A DNA stretch of 64,000 bases from NCBI RefSeq assembly GCF_001854605.1, contig NZ_MKJU01000027.1, forward strand, positions 255,468 to 319,467. Direction: 5' to 3'. The DNA is from Pseudoalteromonas amylolytica (GTDB taxonomy: Bacteria; Pseudomonadota; Gammaproteobacteria; Enterobacterales; Alteromonadaceae). Numbering within the stretch: the first letter of the stretch is position 1; each line of letters starts with the position of its first letter. The notes beneath the pieces are model-generated. The model worked only from the letters and a program-made list of their open reading frames with translations, had not been told where the DNA came from and made no database searches. Shown in pieces: positions 43,814-53,441 of the stretch. Position numbers and translations under genes: made by a program.

Positions 43814-44818
43814 TTAGGTTTTATAATAACTTTTAAACCAGCTAACTAGCTCTGCGACACCTTCAGCAACGGTTACTTTGGGCTTATAGCCAGTAGCTTC
43901 GAATAAGTCTGTCGTGTCTGCATAAGTACGGTAAACATCACCGGCTTGCATACCTCGGAAGTTCTTTTTGGCTTCCATACCCAGCTCAGACTCTATAGCT
44001 TGAACAAACTCCATTAAATTAATTGGGTGTCCATGGCCGATATTGTAGATTGCGTATGGAGCGGAGCTTGAGGCGGGTGAGCCTTGTTCCACAGTCCAGT
44101 TAATATCAGCCTGAGGTGGAACGTCAGCTACTCGAACAATTCCTTCAACGATGTCATCCACATGGGTGAAATCTCGCCACATGTCTCCGTGATTATTTAT
44201 ATCTATGGTTTCACCAGCAAGGATTTTTTTAGTAAAGATATGAGGCGCCATATCAGGCCTGCCCCAAGCACCGTAAACAGTGAAAAATCGCAGCCCAGTA
44301 GTGGGAATTTGATAAAGGTGAGAGTAACTATGGGCCATCAGCTCATTGGACTTTTTCGTTGCAGCGTATAAAGAAACTGGGTGGTCAACAGAGTCTTCAG
44401 TTGAGAATGGTACCTTCTGGTTTAAGCCGTAAACAGAGCTAGATGATGCATAAATCAGATGCTTAACTTCTGTTGCTCTACAGCCTTCCAGAATATTTAA
44501 ATGTCCAACTAAGTTAGAGTCCGCGTAAGCATGTGGGTTTGCAATTGAATAACGCACACCAGCCTGCGCAGCAAGATGAATAACACGGTCAAATAGGTGT
44601 TGCTCAAAAAGCGCTTGTGTTTGTTCACGGTTGCTTATATCAAGCTTAATGAATTGGAAATTAGTATGTTCAATTCGCTTAAGGCGTGCTTCTTTGAGCG
44701 AAACATCATAGTAGTCATTTAAGTTATCAACACCAATAACCTTGTGTCCTAAATTGGTTAAGCGTTTTACTACAGCACTACCAATAAACCCAGCTGCGCC
44801 TGTCACTAAATAGTTCAT
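43814..44818 (-). CDS. UDP-glucuronate 4-epimerase-type NAD-dependent epimerase
   Basis: Short-chain dehydrogenase-fold sugar epimerase of 334 residues. It has the NAD-binding VTGAAGFIGSAVVKRL, the catalytic Thr/Ser region YASSSSVYG and the YAATKKSNE Tyr-Lys pair. The segment VDNLNDYYDVSLKEARL and the GRPDMAPHIFTKKI stretch are typical of UDP-glucuronate 4-epimerases, which turn UDP-GlcA into UDP-GalA. The upstream gene encodes UDP-glucose dehydrogenase, which makes UDP-GlcA, with a gap of only 12 bases. GGAG precedes the ATG. It is the last gene of the operon. Confidence 0.9.
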   Translation of the reverse strand: MNYLVTGAAGFIGSAVVKRLTNLGHKVIGVDNLNDYYDVSLKEARLKRIEHTNFQFIKLDISNREQTQALFEQHLFDRVIHLAAQAGVRYSIANPHAYADSNLVGHLNILEGCRATEVKHLIYASSSSVYGLNQKVPFSTEDSVDHPVSLYAATKKSNELMAHSYSHLYQIPTTGLRFFTVYGAWGRPDMAPHIFTKKILAGETIDINNHGDMWRDFTHVDDIVEGIVRVADVPPQADINWTVEQGSPASSSAPYAIYNIGHGHPINLMEFVQAIESELGMEAKKNFRGMQAGDVYRTYADTTDLFEATGYKPKVTVAEGVAELVSWFKSYYKT

Positions 44819-44830
44819 TGAAATTCTCCG

Positions 44831-45997
44831 TTAATCAGAACCGAAAAGGTCCCGAGTGTATATTTTGTCAGCTACGTCTCTAATTTCATCGACCACACGG
44901 TTGGCAACTACCACGTCGCTATAGGCTTTAAACTCGTTGATATCTCGATAGACTCTTGAGCCAAAGAACTCAGCGTCTTCAAGCACTGGTTCATATACGA
45001 CGACTTCGACACCTTTAGCTTTTAGGCGCTTCATAATGCCCTGAATAGAAGAGGCTCGGAAGTTGTCAGAACCAGCTTTCATAATCAAGCGGTAAATCCC
45101 CACGGTTTTGGGGTTACGCTTTAGGATAGCATCAGCAATAAAGTCTTTTCTGGTCGTGTTGGCATCTACAATAGCGCGAATAAGGTTATTGGGAACATCT
45201 TTGTAATTAGCCAGTAATTGCTTAGTGTCTTTTGGCAAACAATAGCCCCCGTAACCAAATGAAGGATTATTGTAGTGAGAGCCAATACGAGGATCTAGGC
45301 CTACCCCTTCAATGATTTGCTTTGTATTTAGTCCATGGGCCTCAGCATACGAGTCGAGTTCGTTGAAGTAGGCAACACGCATCGCCAAATAAGTATTGGA
45401 AAATAGCTTTATTGCTTCGGCTTCCGTGGCTCCTGTAAATAGGGTAGGAATATCACGCTTTAATGCTCCTTGCGATAGGAGTTCGGCAAACTTTTGAGCA
45501 CGCTCACTACGCTCACCGACAATAATTCGTGAGGGGTGTAAGTTGTCGTATAGTGCTTTCCCTTCGCGCAAAAACTCTGGCGAGAAAATAAGATTCTCTG
45601 TGTTAAATTGTTCTGAAACTCTATCGGTGTATCCAACTGGTACAGTCGACTTAATTATCATCGTTGCGGTTGGATTAATCGCCAGAACTTCACTAATCAC
45701 ACTTTCTACTGTCTCGGTATTAAAGTAGTTGGTTTGGGGATCATAATCAGTTGGCGTGGCAATGATGATGAAATCAGCATCTTCATATGCGAGTTGTTTG
45801 TCAGATGTAGCGGTTAGTGACAGCGTTTTTTCACGTAAAAACTCTGTGACACACTCATCTTCAATTGGTGACGTACCTTGATTTAACATTGCCACTTTGC
45901 GCTCATCGACGTCAAAAGCAATGACATCATTGTGTTGTGCTAGTAGTACCGCATTGGAGATACCTACGTACCCTGCTCCCACGACGGTTATTTTCAT
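44831..45997 (-). CDS. ugd: UDP-glucose 6-dehydrogenase
   Basis: A 388-residue enzyme that oxidises UDP-glucose to UDP-glucuronate with two NAD. The N-terminal Rossmann motif is [15 protein letters not shown], the conserved [12 protein letters not shown] and [15 protein letters not shown] follow, and the catalytic Cys lies in [15 protein letters not shown]. Its length matches the short enterobacterial Ugd type. GGAG lies upstream of the ATG. It feeds the downstream epimerase and probably supplies UDP-GlcA/GalA for the glycan assembled by the upstream glycosyltransferases. Confidence 0.95.
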   Translation of the reverse strand: MKITVVGAGYVGISNAVLLAQHNDVIAFDVDERKVAMLNQGTSPIEDECVTEFLREKTLSLTATSDKQLAYEDADFIIIATPTDYDPQTNYFNTETVESVISEVLAINPTATMIIKSTVPVGYTDRVSEQFNTENLIFSPEFLREGKALYDNLHPSRIIVGERSERAQKFAELLSQGALKRDIPTLFTGATEAEAIKLFSNTYLAMRVAYFNELDSYAEAHGLNTKQIIEGVGLDPRIGSHYNNPSFGYGGYCLPKDTKQLLANYKDVPNNLIRAIVDANTTRKDFIADAILKRNPKTVGIYRLIMKAGSDNFRASSIQGIMKRLKAKGVEVVVYEPVLEDAEFFGSRVYRDINEFKAYSDVVVANRVVDEIRDVADKIYTRDLFGSD

Positions 45998-46085
45998 AAT
46001 TTATAGCTCCACCTATTAATATGAGACGGTAGTTTGATAACTTTTATAGCAACTACCTGAGGCTAAAGTTCCATATAGCCTGTAA

Positions 46086-47192
46086 CTATTTACTTTTAAA
46101 TAATTCGATGTATTTTGATGCAGCATTATTCACACTGAACTCCCAGCCTCTTGCTTGAAGCTTTTCGGTATCTCTGCGCTGTTCTAACTCAGTGATAATT
46201 CCATCAGCAAAGGCTTGCGGATCTTTCATAGGCACTAAAGTGCCTAATTGCCCGTCTTTTAGAATTTCTCTGGGTCCGGCGACGCAATCACAAGAGACGA
46301 CAGGTTTACCAATTGCTAGCGATTCTATCATGGCATTCGGCAGCCCTTCCCACAAAGATGACATGACAAATACATCTGCTTGGCGTATATATTTATAAGG
46401 ATTATCAGTAAACCCTGCCAAATCTACTTTGTCTTTAATGCCAAGAGTTTCTATCTGTCTTTGTAGCTGAGCTTCTAGCTCTCCATTACCAAGAATAATG
46501 AGTTTGAAAGGTTTATTCGGGTGCTGTTGAGTTAATAGCGCGAAAGCTTGTAACATCGTACCGTAGTCTTTTTGCACGTTTAAACGGCCTGCGGCGACTA
46601 AAACAATATTGCCGGCATTGAAGAATGGATGTTCTACAGGCTCTTGGGCGAGTGTTAGTAGGTTTTCTGAAACTACCGGATTATAGATAGTTTGAGCTTT
46701 TTCTTGTAACACAGGGCTGAGGCGTGCAACGGTTACACGCACATCATCTGAGACACATAGTACTTTGTCTGCTTTGGGGTAGTATCTCTTCATAGCCAGC
46801 TCTCTGATTTTGTTTTTGAGCCAGCTATAAGCTATAAGCTTGACTGGTACAGCCTGAATTACATACCATCTGCAGTGCTGAGGTAAGCGAGAGCGATGTT
46901 TTAGGGCTTGCATAAACTGCTGACCCATACAGCATACAACGATATCCGGTGCCAGTGATGATAGCTTATCACCTAGAGCTAGATCCAATTTTCGACCTGT
47001 CATCCCCCCCAGCGTGTGGTAGGTAACTTGTTTCGGTACCATAGCCTTGTTTTCACCGCCAGGCTGATTGACGATGAGTTGTACATTAAGGCTATTGTTG
47101 TCATCGTTATCTTTAATGCCTTGAAGTAGGCGCATTGTACGTCTTTGCACGCCGCCGCCATATAAATCATCAAGGTAAAAAATTACGTTCAT
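46086..47192 (-). CDS. Glycosyltransferase family 4
   Basis: A 368-residue GT-B transferase. The N-terminus VIFYLDDLYGGGVQRRTMRL is the acceptor-domain opening. The C-terminal donor domain has VAAGRLNVQKDYGTMLQAF, ILGNGELEAQLQRQI and VFVMSSLWEGLPNAMIESLA, where the ExxxxxxxE motif of GT4 enzymes sits. No membrane helix is seen, so it acts at the cytoplasmic face on a lipid-linked glycan. Its start overlaps the stop of the preceding transferase by 4 bases. The sugar transferred is unknown. Confidence 0.92.
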   Translation of the reverse strand: MNVIFYLDDLYGGGVQRRTMRLLQGIKDNDDNNSLNVQLIVNQPGGENKAMVPKQVTYHTLGGMTGRKLDLALGDKLSSLAPDIVVCCMGQQFMQALKHRSRLPQHCRWYVIQAVPVKLIAYSWLKNKIRELAMKRYYPKADKVLCVSDDVRVTVARLSPVLQEKAQTIYNPVVSENLLTLAQEPVEHPFFNAGNIVLVAAGRLNVQKDYGTMLQAFALLTQQHPNKPFKLIILGNGELEAQLQRQIETLGIKDKVDLAGFTDNPYKYIRQADVFVMSSLWEGLPNAMIESLAIGKPVVSCDCVAGPREILKDGQLGTLVPMKDPQAFADGIITELEQRRDTEKLQARGWEFSVNNAASKYIELFKSK

Positions 47193-48247
47193 TCTTCTAT
47201 TCCTAAAATCGTTTTATGTAGCTGAGTTACAGCATTAACTGAAGAAAAGTGAGCTTGTGCACAAGTGCTGATCTGGCTTCTCGTTTTCATTGGATTGCTG
47301 TAGAAGTCTACTATTGCTTGAGGTAGTGCCTCTGGTGAGTCTACAAAGCTACCTGTTTCTCCCGGTATTATGGCTTCTTTGGCGCCGAAGCGGTTGTAAC
47401 CGATAGACCAGCAGCCACAACTGCTTGCTTCCATGAAGACTAAACCTAGCGATTCGCGTAAGTTAGATAGCAGTACAAAAACATCTGCTTGGTTCAACGC
47501 TTTTGCTAACTCAGTATGGTTTAAACTTCCCAGAAAGTGGACATTATGTGACATGTCTAACGATTTAACATACGCTTTTAGCTCGTTAGTAAAAGGGCCA
47601 TCGCCTACGATATTCCAGCTAATTGGTATAGCTAACATGTCGCGTAACTGAGCTATTTGCTGGGCGACTTCAATGTAGCCCTTCTCTTTTACAATTCGAC
47701 TTGCAGTGATGATGGTAAGACCCTGATAAATGTTTTGCTTTGGTTGCAACTGAAAACAGCTAGTGTCTATACCATTACGGATCACAGTAATATTTTTCTC
47801 TATTTGTGCTTTGTATGTCTGGTCAGTGATGCTATCGAGTAATTTCTCTTTCATATAGTCTGAAACAGCTACGACCCTTTTTGCATTCATACACATAGTC
47901 AAAAATGCTTTACGGTATCTTGTATCGTGGATCAAAAACTCTGGCTCAGAACCATGCAAGTATACTATACAGCGTCGACAAAAGTGGCCGCGAAAGAGTC
48001 TTAACCAAAGTTTTTTATAGTACAGGTCGTTTAAAATGATTACGTCTGCGAACATTGCACGCAGTACAAAAAACAAACCAGCAAATCGTGCTAATCGGGC
48101 TTCTAAGTCGATAGCCGCTATATTTTTTTTGACTCTTACTCCCATCGCAAGCAATCCGTCAAACATAGTGAGCGCAACAACACCTGCTCCACCAAGCATA
48201 GGGGGTTGTTCATGACTTAAAAGATAGACTGTTTTCGCCTTACTCAC
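47189..48247 (-). CDS. Glycosyltransferase family 4
   Basis: A second GT-B transferase. N-terminal YLLSHEQPPMLGGAGVVALT is the acceptor domain, and the donor domain contains ITASRIVKEKGYIEVAQQI, IVGDGPFTNELKAYV and VFVLLSNLRESLGLVFMEAS. The start is placed at GTG 48247, which has GGGG 6 bases upstream and lies just beyond the stop of the previous gene; an in-frame GTG at 48265 would add six residues. It is tightly packed with the next transferase (4-base overlap). The specificity is not readable. Confidence 0.9.
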   Translation of the reverse strand: MSKAKTVYLLSHEQPPMLGGAGVVALTMFDGLLAMGVRVKKNIAAIDLEARLARFAGLFFVLRAMFADVIILNDLYYKKLWLRLFRGHFCRRCIVYLHGSEPEFLIHDTRYRKAFLTMCMNAKRVVAVSDYMKEKLLDSITDQTYKAQIEKNITVIRNGIDTSCFQLQPKQNIYQGLTIITASRIVKEKGYIEVAQQIAQLRDMLAIPISWNIVGDGPFTNELKAYVKSLDMSHNVHFLGSLNHTELAKALNQADVFVLLSNLRESLGLVFMEASSCGCWSIGYNRFGAKEAIIPGETGSFVDSPEALPQAIVDFYSNPMKTRSQISTCAQAHFSSVNAVTQLHKTILGIEE

Positions 48248-48248
48248 C

Positions 48249-49313
48249 TTAGGCCCCAATTTCACTTGCTATAACTTGCAGCTGTTGCTTTAAAACAGCT
48301 GGGTCTTTTTGTGCATAGAGTCCTAAAAAGTTTTCTATTTTTTTGGAAATTATCCAAGGCTCTATAGTTGCACCTTCTATTTTTCCTAAAATTAAAGAGT
48401 GCATTCTGCCTGAAAAGACACTGCGGACTTGTGACAATTCCTGACGGTACTTGTCTAGCGGTAAAACACCATCTATTAGCCGTACGTCATTGCTGGCGGG
48501 GCTATTTAACAACAGCTGATATAGGTCTCTGTTGCACTGGGCATCGGTCAGTGTCGTAGACGCCAACACAATCGGTTCGCCAGACATATGCACTGACATC
48601 ACTTTGTCATACCAAGCGGTTAAATACTCTTGGTAGTTGTTAATTGTTGGCGCTTTTACCTCATGGTGATAACGCTGAAATACTGCATAATCGGTCATTC
48701 CAACCATAAGCCCTGAACGTTTAGCTGAACTTTTAAGCGGTTGTAAGCCGAATGCTAGATCAGGGCAAAATTCAGCTTTGGCGTCAAAGTATGTGCTTAG
48801 CTTAGTGATTGATTCGTTTTCTCGGACACAAATTCGATTGCTTAGCTTTAATGCGCGGCGAACTAACCAAGATTCACTTTTGTGGAAATGCTCTCCACAA
48901 CCTACACCGAGTAGATAAAGTGGAGTACCGCTTTTTTTAGCGTAATAAGACCATGCATATAGTGCTGGCGGGAATGCCGCACCAGACAGTATTAACTGTC
49001 CACCACCTATAACAATACCGTCGTACTTAACTTCACAGCACTGTTTAATTCTCCCTTTGTGTTTGAGTAACCACATTAGTAGATAAAGGGGTTTGAACTG
49101 TAACAACGATTTACGCAAACGGCTAATCAAGGAAGTGGACTCCTGATGATTATTGTTGCGACTTTCAACTGAAAGATCGACATGTGTTGTAGAGTAGGGC
49201 TCGCTGGAATAGCTACAGCCTAACTCACTTAACAGCGCCTTTAAACCTTCGTTAATGGCATGATCGCCAATGTTGTCTGAGCCATTCTCATTAACGAGCA
49301 GAAACGTTTTCAA
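48249..49313 (-). CDS. Polysaccharide pyruvyl transferase family protein
   Basis: A 354-residue member of the CsaB/WcaK-type family, which adds a pyruvate ketal to sugars of surface polysaccharides using phosphoenolpyruvate. Recognised segments are LLVNENGSDNIGDHAINEGL, DGIVIGGGQLILSG, LYLLGVGCGEHFHKSES, RICVRENESITKL and the C-terminal VFSGRMHSLILGKIEGA. The start is TTG 49313 with AGGGG 8 bases upstream. It lies 13 bases after the flippase stop, in the same operon. Pyruvylation would add negative charge to the glycan. Confidence 0.85.
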   Translation of the reverse strand: MKTFLLVNENGSDNIGDHAINEGLKALLSELGCSYSSEPYSTTHVDLSVESRNNNHQESTSLISRLRKSLLQFKPLYLLMWLLKHKGRIKQCCEVKYDGIVIGGGQLILSGAAFPPALYAWSYYAKKSGTPLYLLGVGCGEHFHKSESWLVRRALKLSNRICVRENESITKLSTYFDAKAEFCPDLAFGLQPLKSSAKRSGLMVGMTDYAVFQRYHHEVKAPTINNYQEYLTAWYDKVMSVHMSGEPIVLASTTLTDAQCNRDLYQLLLNSPASNDVRLIDGVLPLDKYRQELSQVRSVFSGRMHSLILGKIEGATIEPWIISKKIENFLGLYAQKDPAVLKQQLQVIASEIGA

Positions 49314-49326
49314 TCTATAACCCCTA

Positions 49327-50769
49327 TTATGAATTTTTAACTTTTGCGTTTTTAAACATTTGCAGCGTTTGTTTTGCAGCCGTTAGCCTAAATAAAATAG
49401 CAAGTGCTATATACATTACTATCGAGACTGTACCGAATAAGAGCAGTTCAAACCATGCGCTGAAAGTCACATATTGTTGTAAACACCATACAACTATGCC
49501 GGTAAACATAGCGATAAATAAGCTGGGCGCAAAGTCAGAGAATTGCTCTCTAAGTGGGTAATCAACAAGGCGATTTGCAAACATAACACTTGGAAAATAA
49601 ACGATATACTGACTGGCAAGTTGCCCAAGGAGTATCGCTATGACTCCTTTTTCATAGGTGAAAAATAGTGCCGTCAGACCCAATAGTACTTTGCACAGCT
49701 CTACATATAAGAACCAGTCACTGCGACCTTTTACTTTCATGATATTGATATTGATTGAAGCAAGTGGGATAGCGATACTGGTTAAGCACATTATTTGCAG
49801 GTATGGTACTGCTGGCAACCATTTTGGAGGTAATAATGCTTCAAAAATTAGATTTGCCAATGCACACAAAGTAATCAACACAGGGAAAACTAAAAAAGTC
49901 ATTATCGACATGACTCGTTGGTAGCCGTTTTTCAATCGGGTAATATCGTTTTGGATGGAAGACAGAGCCGGAAAAGTCACCGTTTGAATAGAATTTATTA
50001 GCTGTGAGACTAATAGCTCTCTAACTCTATCGGCAAAGAAATAAAGCCCTGCAACCCCTGCTGTCAGGACTTTTGCAATCACCATAACAGTGAAGTTCTT
50101 ATAGAATGTATCTAGTATGCTAGAGAGTAAAATTTTATACCCATAACTATAGATCTCTCGTAGTGATACCATGGAAAATGATAGGCTTGGACGCCATTTA
50201 CTCTGCCACCAAAGGAATGTAGCAGTTAAAATAGCGGTGATTAGAATCTGTGCTATTAGCGCCCACACACCGAACCCCATATAAGCGAGTAAAACGGCAC
50301 TGACACCTGATATAAATACAGCAGGAAAGTTGGCGCGCAAAATCAGTTTAAATTGCATTTCTCTTGACAGCATGGCCATTTGTACAACATGCAGAGAATT
50401 AAAAATTAATGACAGCGAACTAACTCTAATCATTAGCGTTAGCTCCTGTTTTTGATAAAAATTGGCAATTACGGGGGCACAAAAAAACAGTAGGGTGACG
50501 GAAAGTATTGCAACCGCTAGGCTGACAAAGAAAGCAGTATTTGTATCTACTTGAGTAAGAGTTTCTTTTCGTATTAGAGCTGAACGAAAACCCGACTCCA
50601 TTAAGGTTTGGCCCAAGGTAAGGAATAGTGCCATCATAGCTACGAGGCCATATTCATCAGGTGTAAGAAAGTAAGCCAAAACTAAAGTGACAAGTACAGT
50701 AATACCTCGTCTTGCCAGCTGCTCAACAAAACTATAAATCACACTAAAAAGCGTTTTTTTCTCTAACAT
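49327..50769 (-). CDS. Wzx/WzxC-type oligosaccharide flippase
   Basis: A membrane protein of about 480 residues with roughly 12-14 hydrophobic segments, of the polysaccharide-transporter (MOP) family. The N-terminus FSVIYSFVEQLARRGITVLV followed by FLTPDEYGLVAMMALFLTLG is the WzxC/lipopolysaccharide-flippase signature, and GFRSALIRKETLTQVDTNTA is equally typical. It would move lipid-linked repeat units across the inner membrane. The start is ATG 50769 (TTG 50772 is adjacent). It is the first gene of the minus-strand operon; no polymerase gene accompanies it in the window. Confidence 0.9.
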   Translation of the reverse strand: MLEKKTLFSVIYSFVEQLARRGITVLVTLVLAYFLTPDEYGLVAMMALFLTLGQTLMESGFRSALIRKETLTQVDTNTAFFVSLAVAILSVTLLFFCAPVIANFYQKQELTLMIRVSSLSLIFNSLHVVQMAMLSREMQFKLILRANFPAVFISGVSAVLLAYMGFGVWALIAQILITAILTATFLWWQSKWRPSLSFSMVSLREIYSYGYKILLSSILDTFYKNFTVMVIAKVLTAGVAGLYFFADRVRELLVSQLINSIQTVTFPALSSIQNDITRLKNGYQRVMSIMTFLVFPVLITLCALANLIFEALLPPKWLPAVPYLQIMCLTSIAIPLASININIMKVKGRSDWFLYVELCKVLLGLTALFFTYEKGVIAILLGQLASQYIVYFPSVMFANRLVDYPLREQFSDFAPSLFIAMFTGIVVWCLQQYVTFSAWFELLLFGTVSIVMYIALAILFRLTAAKQTLQMFKNAKVKNS

Positions 50770-51350
50770 CAAATGGTTTCACTAATAATTTTAAACGCCG
50801 TTGAAACGCCGTCCATGTTTGCCTTTCTATGGTTTGCAATTTGAGTTCTTGTCAAGAACCATAAGGGGAAAATATACAGTACCGATATCGTGAAAGTGAA
50901 TATTGGATAACATTATCGCCGTATGAAAGAGGAGTAACTATGCTCCAAAACTCCCGCCTTTGACGGCCACTAAAATAAAGTAACAAGGTCTATTATTCAC
51001 CCTACTGTACAACTAATGTTCGTTGATAATGACCTCAACCTATATTTGGGTTGGACATAAACATCAAAAGCTTGGAATTGTACAATACTAACTTGTGTTA
51101 CACCAGTTTGTAGGCAAACAAAACTGTTCGAATACTAATATTTCGATCTCTACATTTGGTTTGTTGGGTACGAAGTTTTAGTGAAGTCATATTTGTATCT
51201 AATCAAGCAAGTTAAAGCGATTCTATTACTTCTAGAGATGGCCAAATTTTTTGTGGCACTACAACTACAAAACCGTCTATCAAACTTACATGAAAAATTC
51301 GTCACTTAAGTTCTGAATTTATAACTTGAATATTCAATTTGTTAGCAGAT
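50770..51350 (-). promoter_or_regulatory. Noncoding upstream region of the polysaccharide operon
   Basis: About 580 bases with no supported gene. It must hold the operon promoter on the minus strand. I found no JUMPstart/ops (GGCGGTAG) element, and frames here are under 15 codons. It is AT-rich and otherwise featureless to reading by eye. Confidence 0.35.
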
Positions 51351-51379
51351 TAAAAGGGCCTTAGTGAGCGGCCCTTTTA
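51351..51379. terminator. Strong bidirectional terminator
   Basis: TAAAAGGGCC (51351-51360), loop TTAGTGAGC, GGCCCTTTTA (51370-51379): a perfect 10-bp stem with A/T tails on both sides. It lies 46 bases beyond the stop of the minus-strand gene at 51425 and also shields the polysaccharide operon promoter region. Confidence 0.8.
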
Positions 51380-51424
51380 TATGTGATTAGGTGTTACTTT
51401 CACTTGCTACATTATGTTAATGCA

Positions 51425-52210
51425 TCATTTAACAATCAAATCTTCGTCAACCAAATAGATGCTATCAGGGTTGGTCAGTGTAAAGACTTTCACCGCCATG
51501 GTTTTGCCCGCAGCGTTTTCACATTCAATGATTTGGTATAGAACAGGCTGGCCAGCATAGTAGTTATCGATGGTGATATTGGTCATGAACACATCTGAAT
51601 GAAAGGGGCCAACTCGGCCTTCGTTGTGGAACAATCCAAGCTCTACGCCACGGTTAGACAAAGTCGTGCAGCGGCTACCGTTACTTTGATTGTTCACGCT
51701 TATTTTGCTGGTTACTTCATAGGCGCTGTGATAGCCATAGGTGTTGGGACGATGAATAAACCCGCCTTTTGGTTCAACACTTATTTGCCAATCTACCACG
51801 GGGGCACCTGGGATGTTTACAATGACATCATAGTCTTCGCCCTGGGTGTTTGTACAAGAGACTCGTAGCCGTTTGTTTTCCTGTAAATACTGCTCTGGGA
51901 TCTCTGCATTGGCCTGTTGAATAGCAACACTTGCTTGTACATCAGAGATATAGGCGTGTGCAATATGCTCTTCAGTTGACTGGGCGTAAACATTACCATA
52001 TTGGCACGTGTCGCCTTCATTACGAGGGTGCAAATAAACATTCAACTGGTGGGCAAATTCGCTGGTGATGATAGCCGATGCAATTGGCCCATAGCCATAT
52101 TCGGTGACACGTTCAAAGCCATCGGTATCAAATGCTTGTTCAGGTAATGCGAGCGTGCCTGTCGATGCTGTTAAAGCGACTACGGCGGTGAATACATTTA
52201 ACTTTTTCAT
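51425..52210 (-). CDS. Secreted protein of unknown function (261 aa)
   Basis: The signal peptide is KKLNVFTAVVALTASTGTLA. The mature part shows two similar halves, each with a Cys pair (GDTCQYGNVYA ... LRVSCTN; GSRCTTLSN ... QIIECENAAG), suggesting a duplicated disulfide-bonded beta-domain. Both halves share an 'AxSxI/ITIxNxYxG' type spacing, but no known family was recognised. AAAAGGA precedes the ATG. A strong terminator follows. The neighbours do not suggest a function. Confidence 0.7.
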   Translation of the reverse strand: MKKLNVFTAVVALTASTGTLALPEQAFDTDGFERVTEYGYGPIASAIITSEFAHQLNVYLHPRNEGDTCQYGNVYAQSTEEHIAHAYISDVQASVAIQQANAEIPEQYLQENKRLRVSCTNTQGEDYDVIVNIPGAPVVDWQISVEPKGGFIHRPNTYGYHSAYEVTSKISVNNQSNGSRCTTLSNRGVELGLFHNEGRVGPFHSDVFMTNITIDNYYAGQPVLYQIIECENAAGKTMAVKVFTLTNPDSIYLVDEDLIVK

Positions 52211-52611
52211 ACAATTTAATCCTTTTGTGTTTCATAAAAGTTGACTAGTGAGTTCAAAACTGAGCTCTCCCTTGCTTAAGCGAGATGATCATAGGGATAA
52301 ATGACAGCGCTGACAATGTTGAAATGTGAATTTTTAATGATATAAATCAATGTATTATGATATTCATATTTTTAGTGTTCTATTTATATCACAATGTGAA
52401 ATACACTCGGATAATGCGCTATGAAGCACTATTGTGTGACGGGGGATAACCATTGAAGTTCTTGTTAAATTGATTGGTGACTGAGCGGTTTCAGTTGATT
52501 GAGAATGAGCTGATGGCAGCGGTATGTTGCTCAATATATTGTTTAATTTTGTTGATACTGTTGATGATTAGCCGCTAAAGTAGAGTTTACAGGCCAATGT
52601 TTGGAAGCGTT
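52211..52611. promoter_or_regulatory. Divergent intergenic region
   Basis: About 400 bases between the divergent secreted-protein gene (starting at 52210) and the PhzF gene (starting at 52612). Both promoters should lie here. The segment 52320-52400 is strongly AT-rich. No clear operator or small gene was seen. Confidence 0.35.
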
Positions 52612-53397
52612 ATGAAATTACCTATTTATCAAGTTGATGCCTTCACCAATGAGCGGTTTCAGGGCAACCCTGCTGCGGTGATCCCGTTAGATGACTGGTT
52701 AGACGATGCGTTGTTACAGAAAATAGCGCAAGAGAATAATTTGTCAGAAACGGCATTTTTTGTACACGCAGAGTCGGGTTACGAACTGCGCTGGTTTACA
52801 CCCAAAGATGAAGTTGACTTGTGCGGACACGCAACCATGGCAAGTGCCCACGTGTTGTATGAGCATCTAGGTTACGAGCATGAGTCGATATCATTTCATA
52901 CGCGAAGCGGTGTTTTGGAAGTGTGTAAAACTGCACAAGGATACAGCATGAACTTTCCTGCTGCTGTGCTTGAAGAGATCACCGCACCTCTATCATTGGT
53001 TGGTGGCCTTAAGAATGTTGAACCAAAACAAGTTTTTACTGCATTTGACTATATTGTGTTACTCGAAAATGAGGCACAAGTCAGAGCACTAGAGCCAGAT
53101 TACAATACTTGGCGCAACTTGGATTTACGCGGGGTTGTGGTAACTGCACCGGGCGATCAGGTTGATTTTGTAAGTCGCTGCTTCTTCCCCAATTTGAGTG
53201 TGGATGAAGACCCAGTGACGGGTTCAGCCCATTGTGAGTTAGCACCGTTTTGGGCGCAAAAGTTGGGTAAAAATAAGCTATCGGCGACACAAGCATCATC
53301 GCGCGGTGGCACTATTTTATGTGAAGTAAAAGGGGAGCGGGTGACCCTAATCGGTAGTGCGGTAGATTTTATGAAAGGTGAAATCATTTGTTGGTAA
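52612..53397 (+). CDS. PhzF family isomerase/epimerase-like protein
   Basis: A 261-residue protein of the PhzF/diaminopimelate-epimerase fold. It contains the family motifs VDAFTNERFQGNPAAVIPL, ENNLSETAFFV, LCGHATMASAHVL and SVDEDPVTGSAHC. The start is set at the ATG of 52612, since homologues begin at KLPIYQVDAF; the frame from 52597 adds five residues. GGAAG lies upstream. Most such proteins outside phenazine clusters have no known substrate, and no phenazine genes are present here, so a phenazine role is unlikely. Confidence 0.9.
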   Translation: MKLPIYQVDAFTNERFQGNPAAVIPLDDWLDDALLQKIAQENNLSETAFFVHAESGYELRWFTPKDEVDLCGHATMASAHVLYEHLGYEHESISFHTRSGVLEVCKTAQGYSMNFPAAVLEEITAPLSLVGGLKNVEPKQVFTAFDYIVLLENEAQVRALEPDYNTWRNLDLRGVVVTAPGDQVDFVSRCFFPNLSVDEDPVTGSAHCELAPFWAQKLGKNKLSATQASSRGGTILCEVKGERVTLIGSAVDFMKGEIICW

Positions 53398-53401
53398 ATA
53401 A

Positions 53402-53427
53402 AACCGCCAGCGTTTGGGCTGGCGGTT
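53402..53427. terminator. Shared terminator between PhzF gene and convergent nuclease gene
   Basis: AACCGCCAGC (53402-53411), loop GTTTGG, GCTGGCGGTT (53418-53427): a perfect 10-bp stem. On the minus strand it is followed by TTTATTTACC, giving a good U-tract for the nuclease gene; on the plus strand the tail is weaker. Confidence 0.8.
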
Positions 53428-53441
53428 GATGTTATCACGCG

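Noticed and set aside
52612..53397. Phenazine biosynthesis role for the PhzF protein
   Set aside because: No other phenazine genes are present, and most PhzF-family proteins are unrelated to phenazines.
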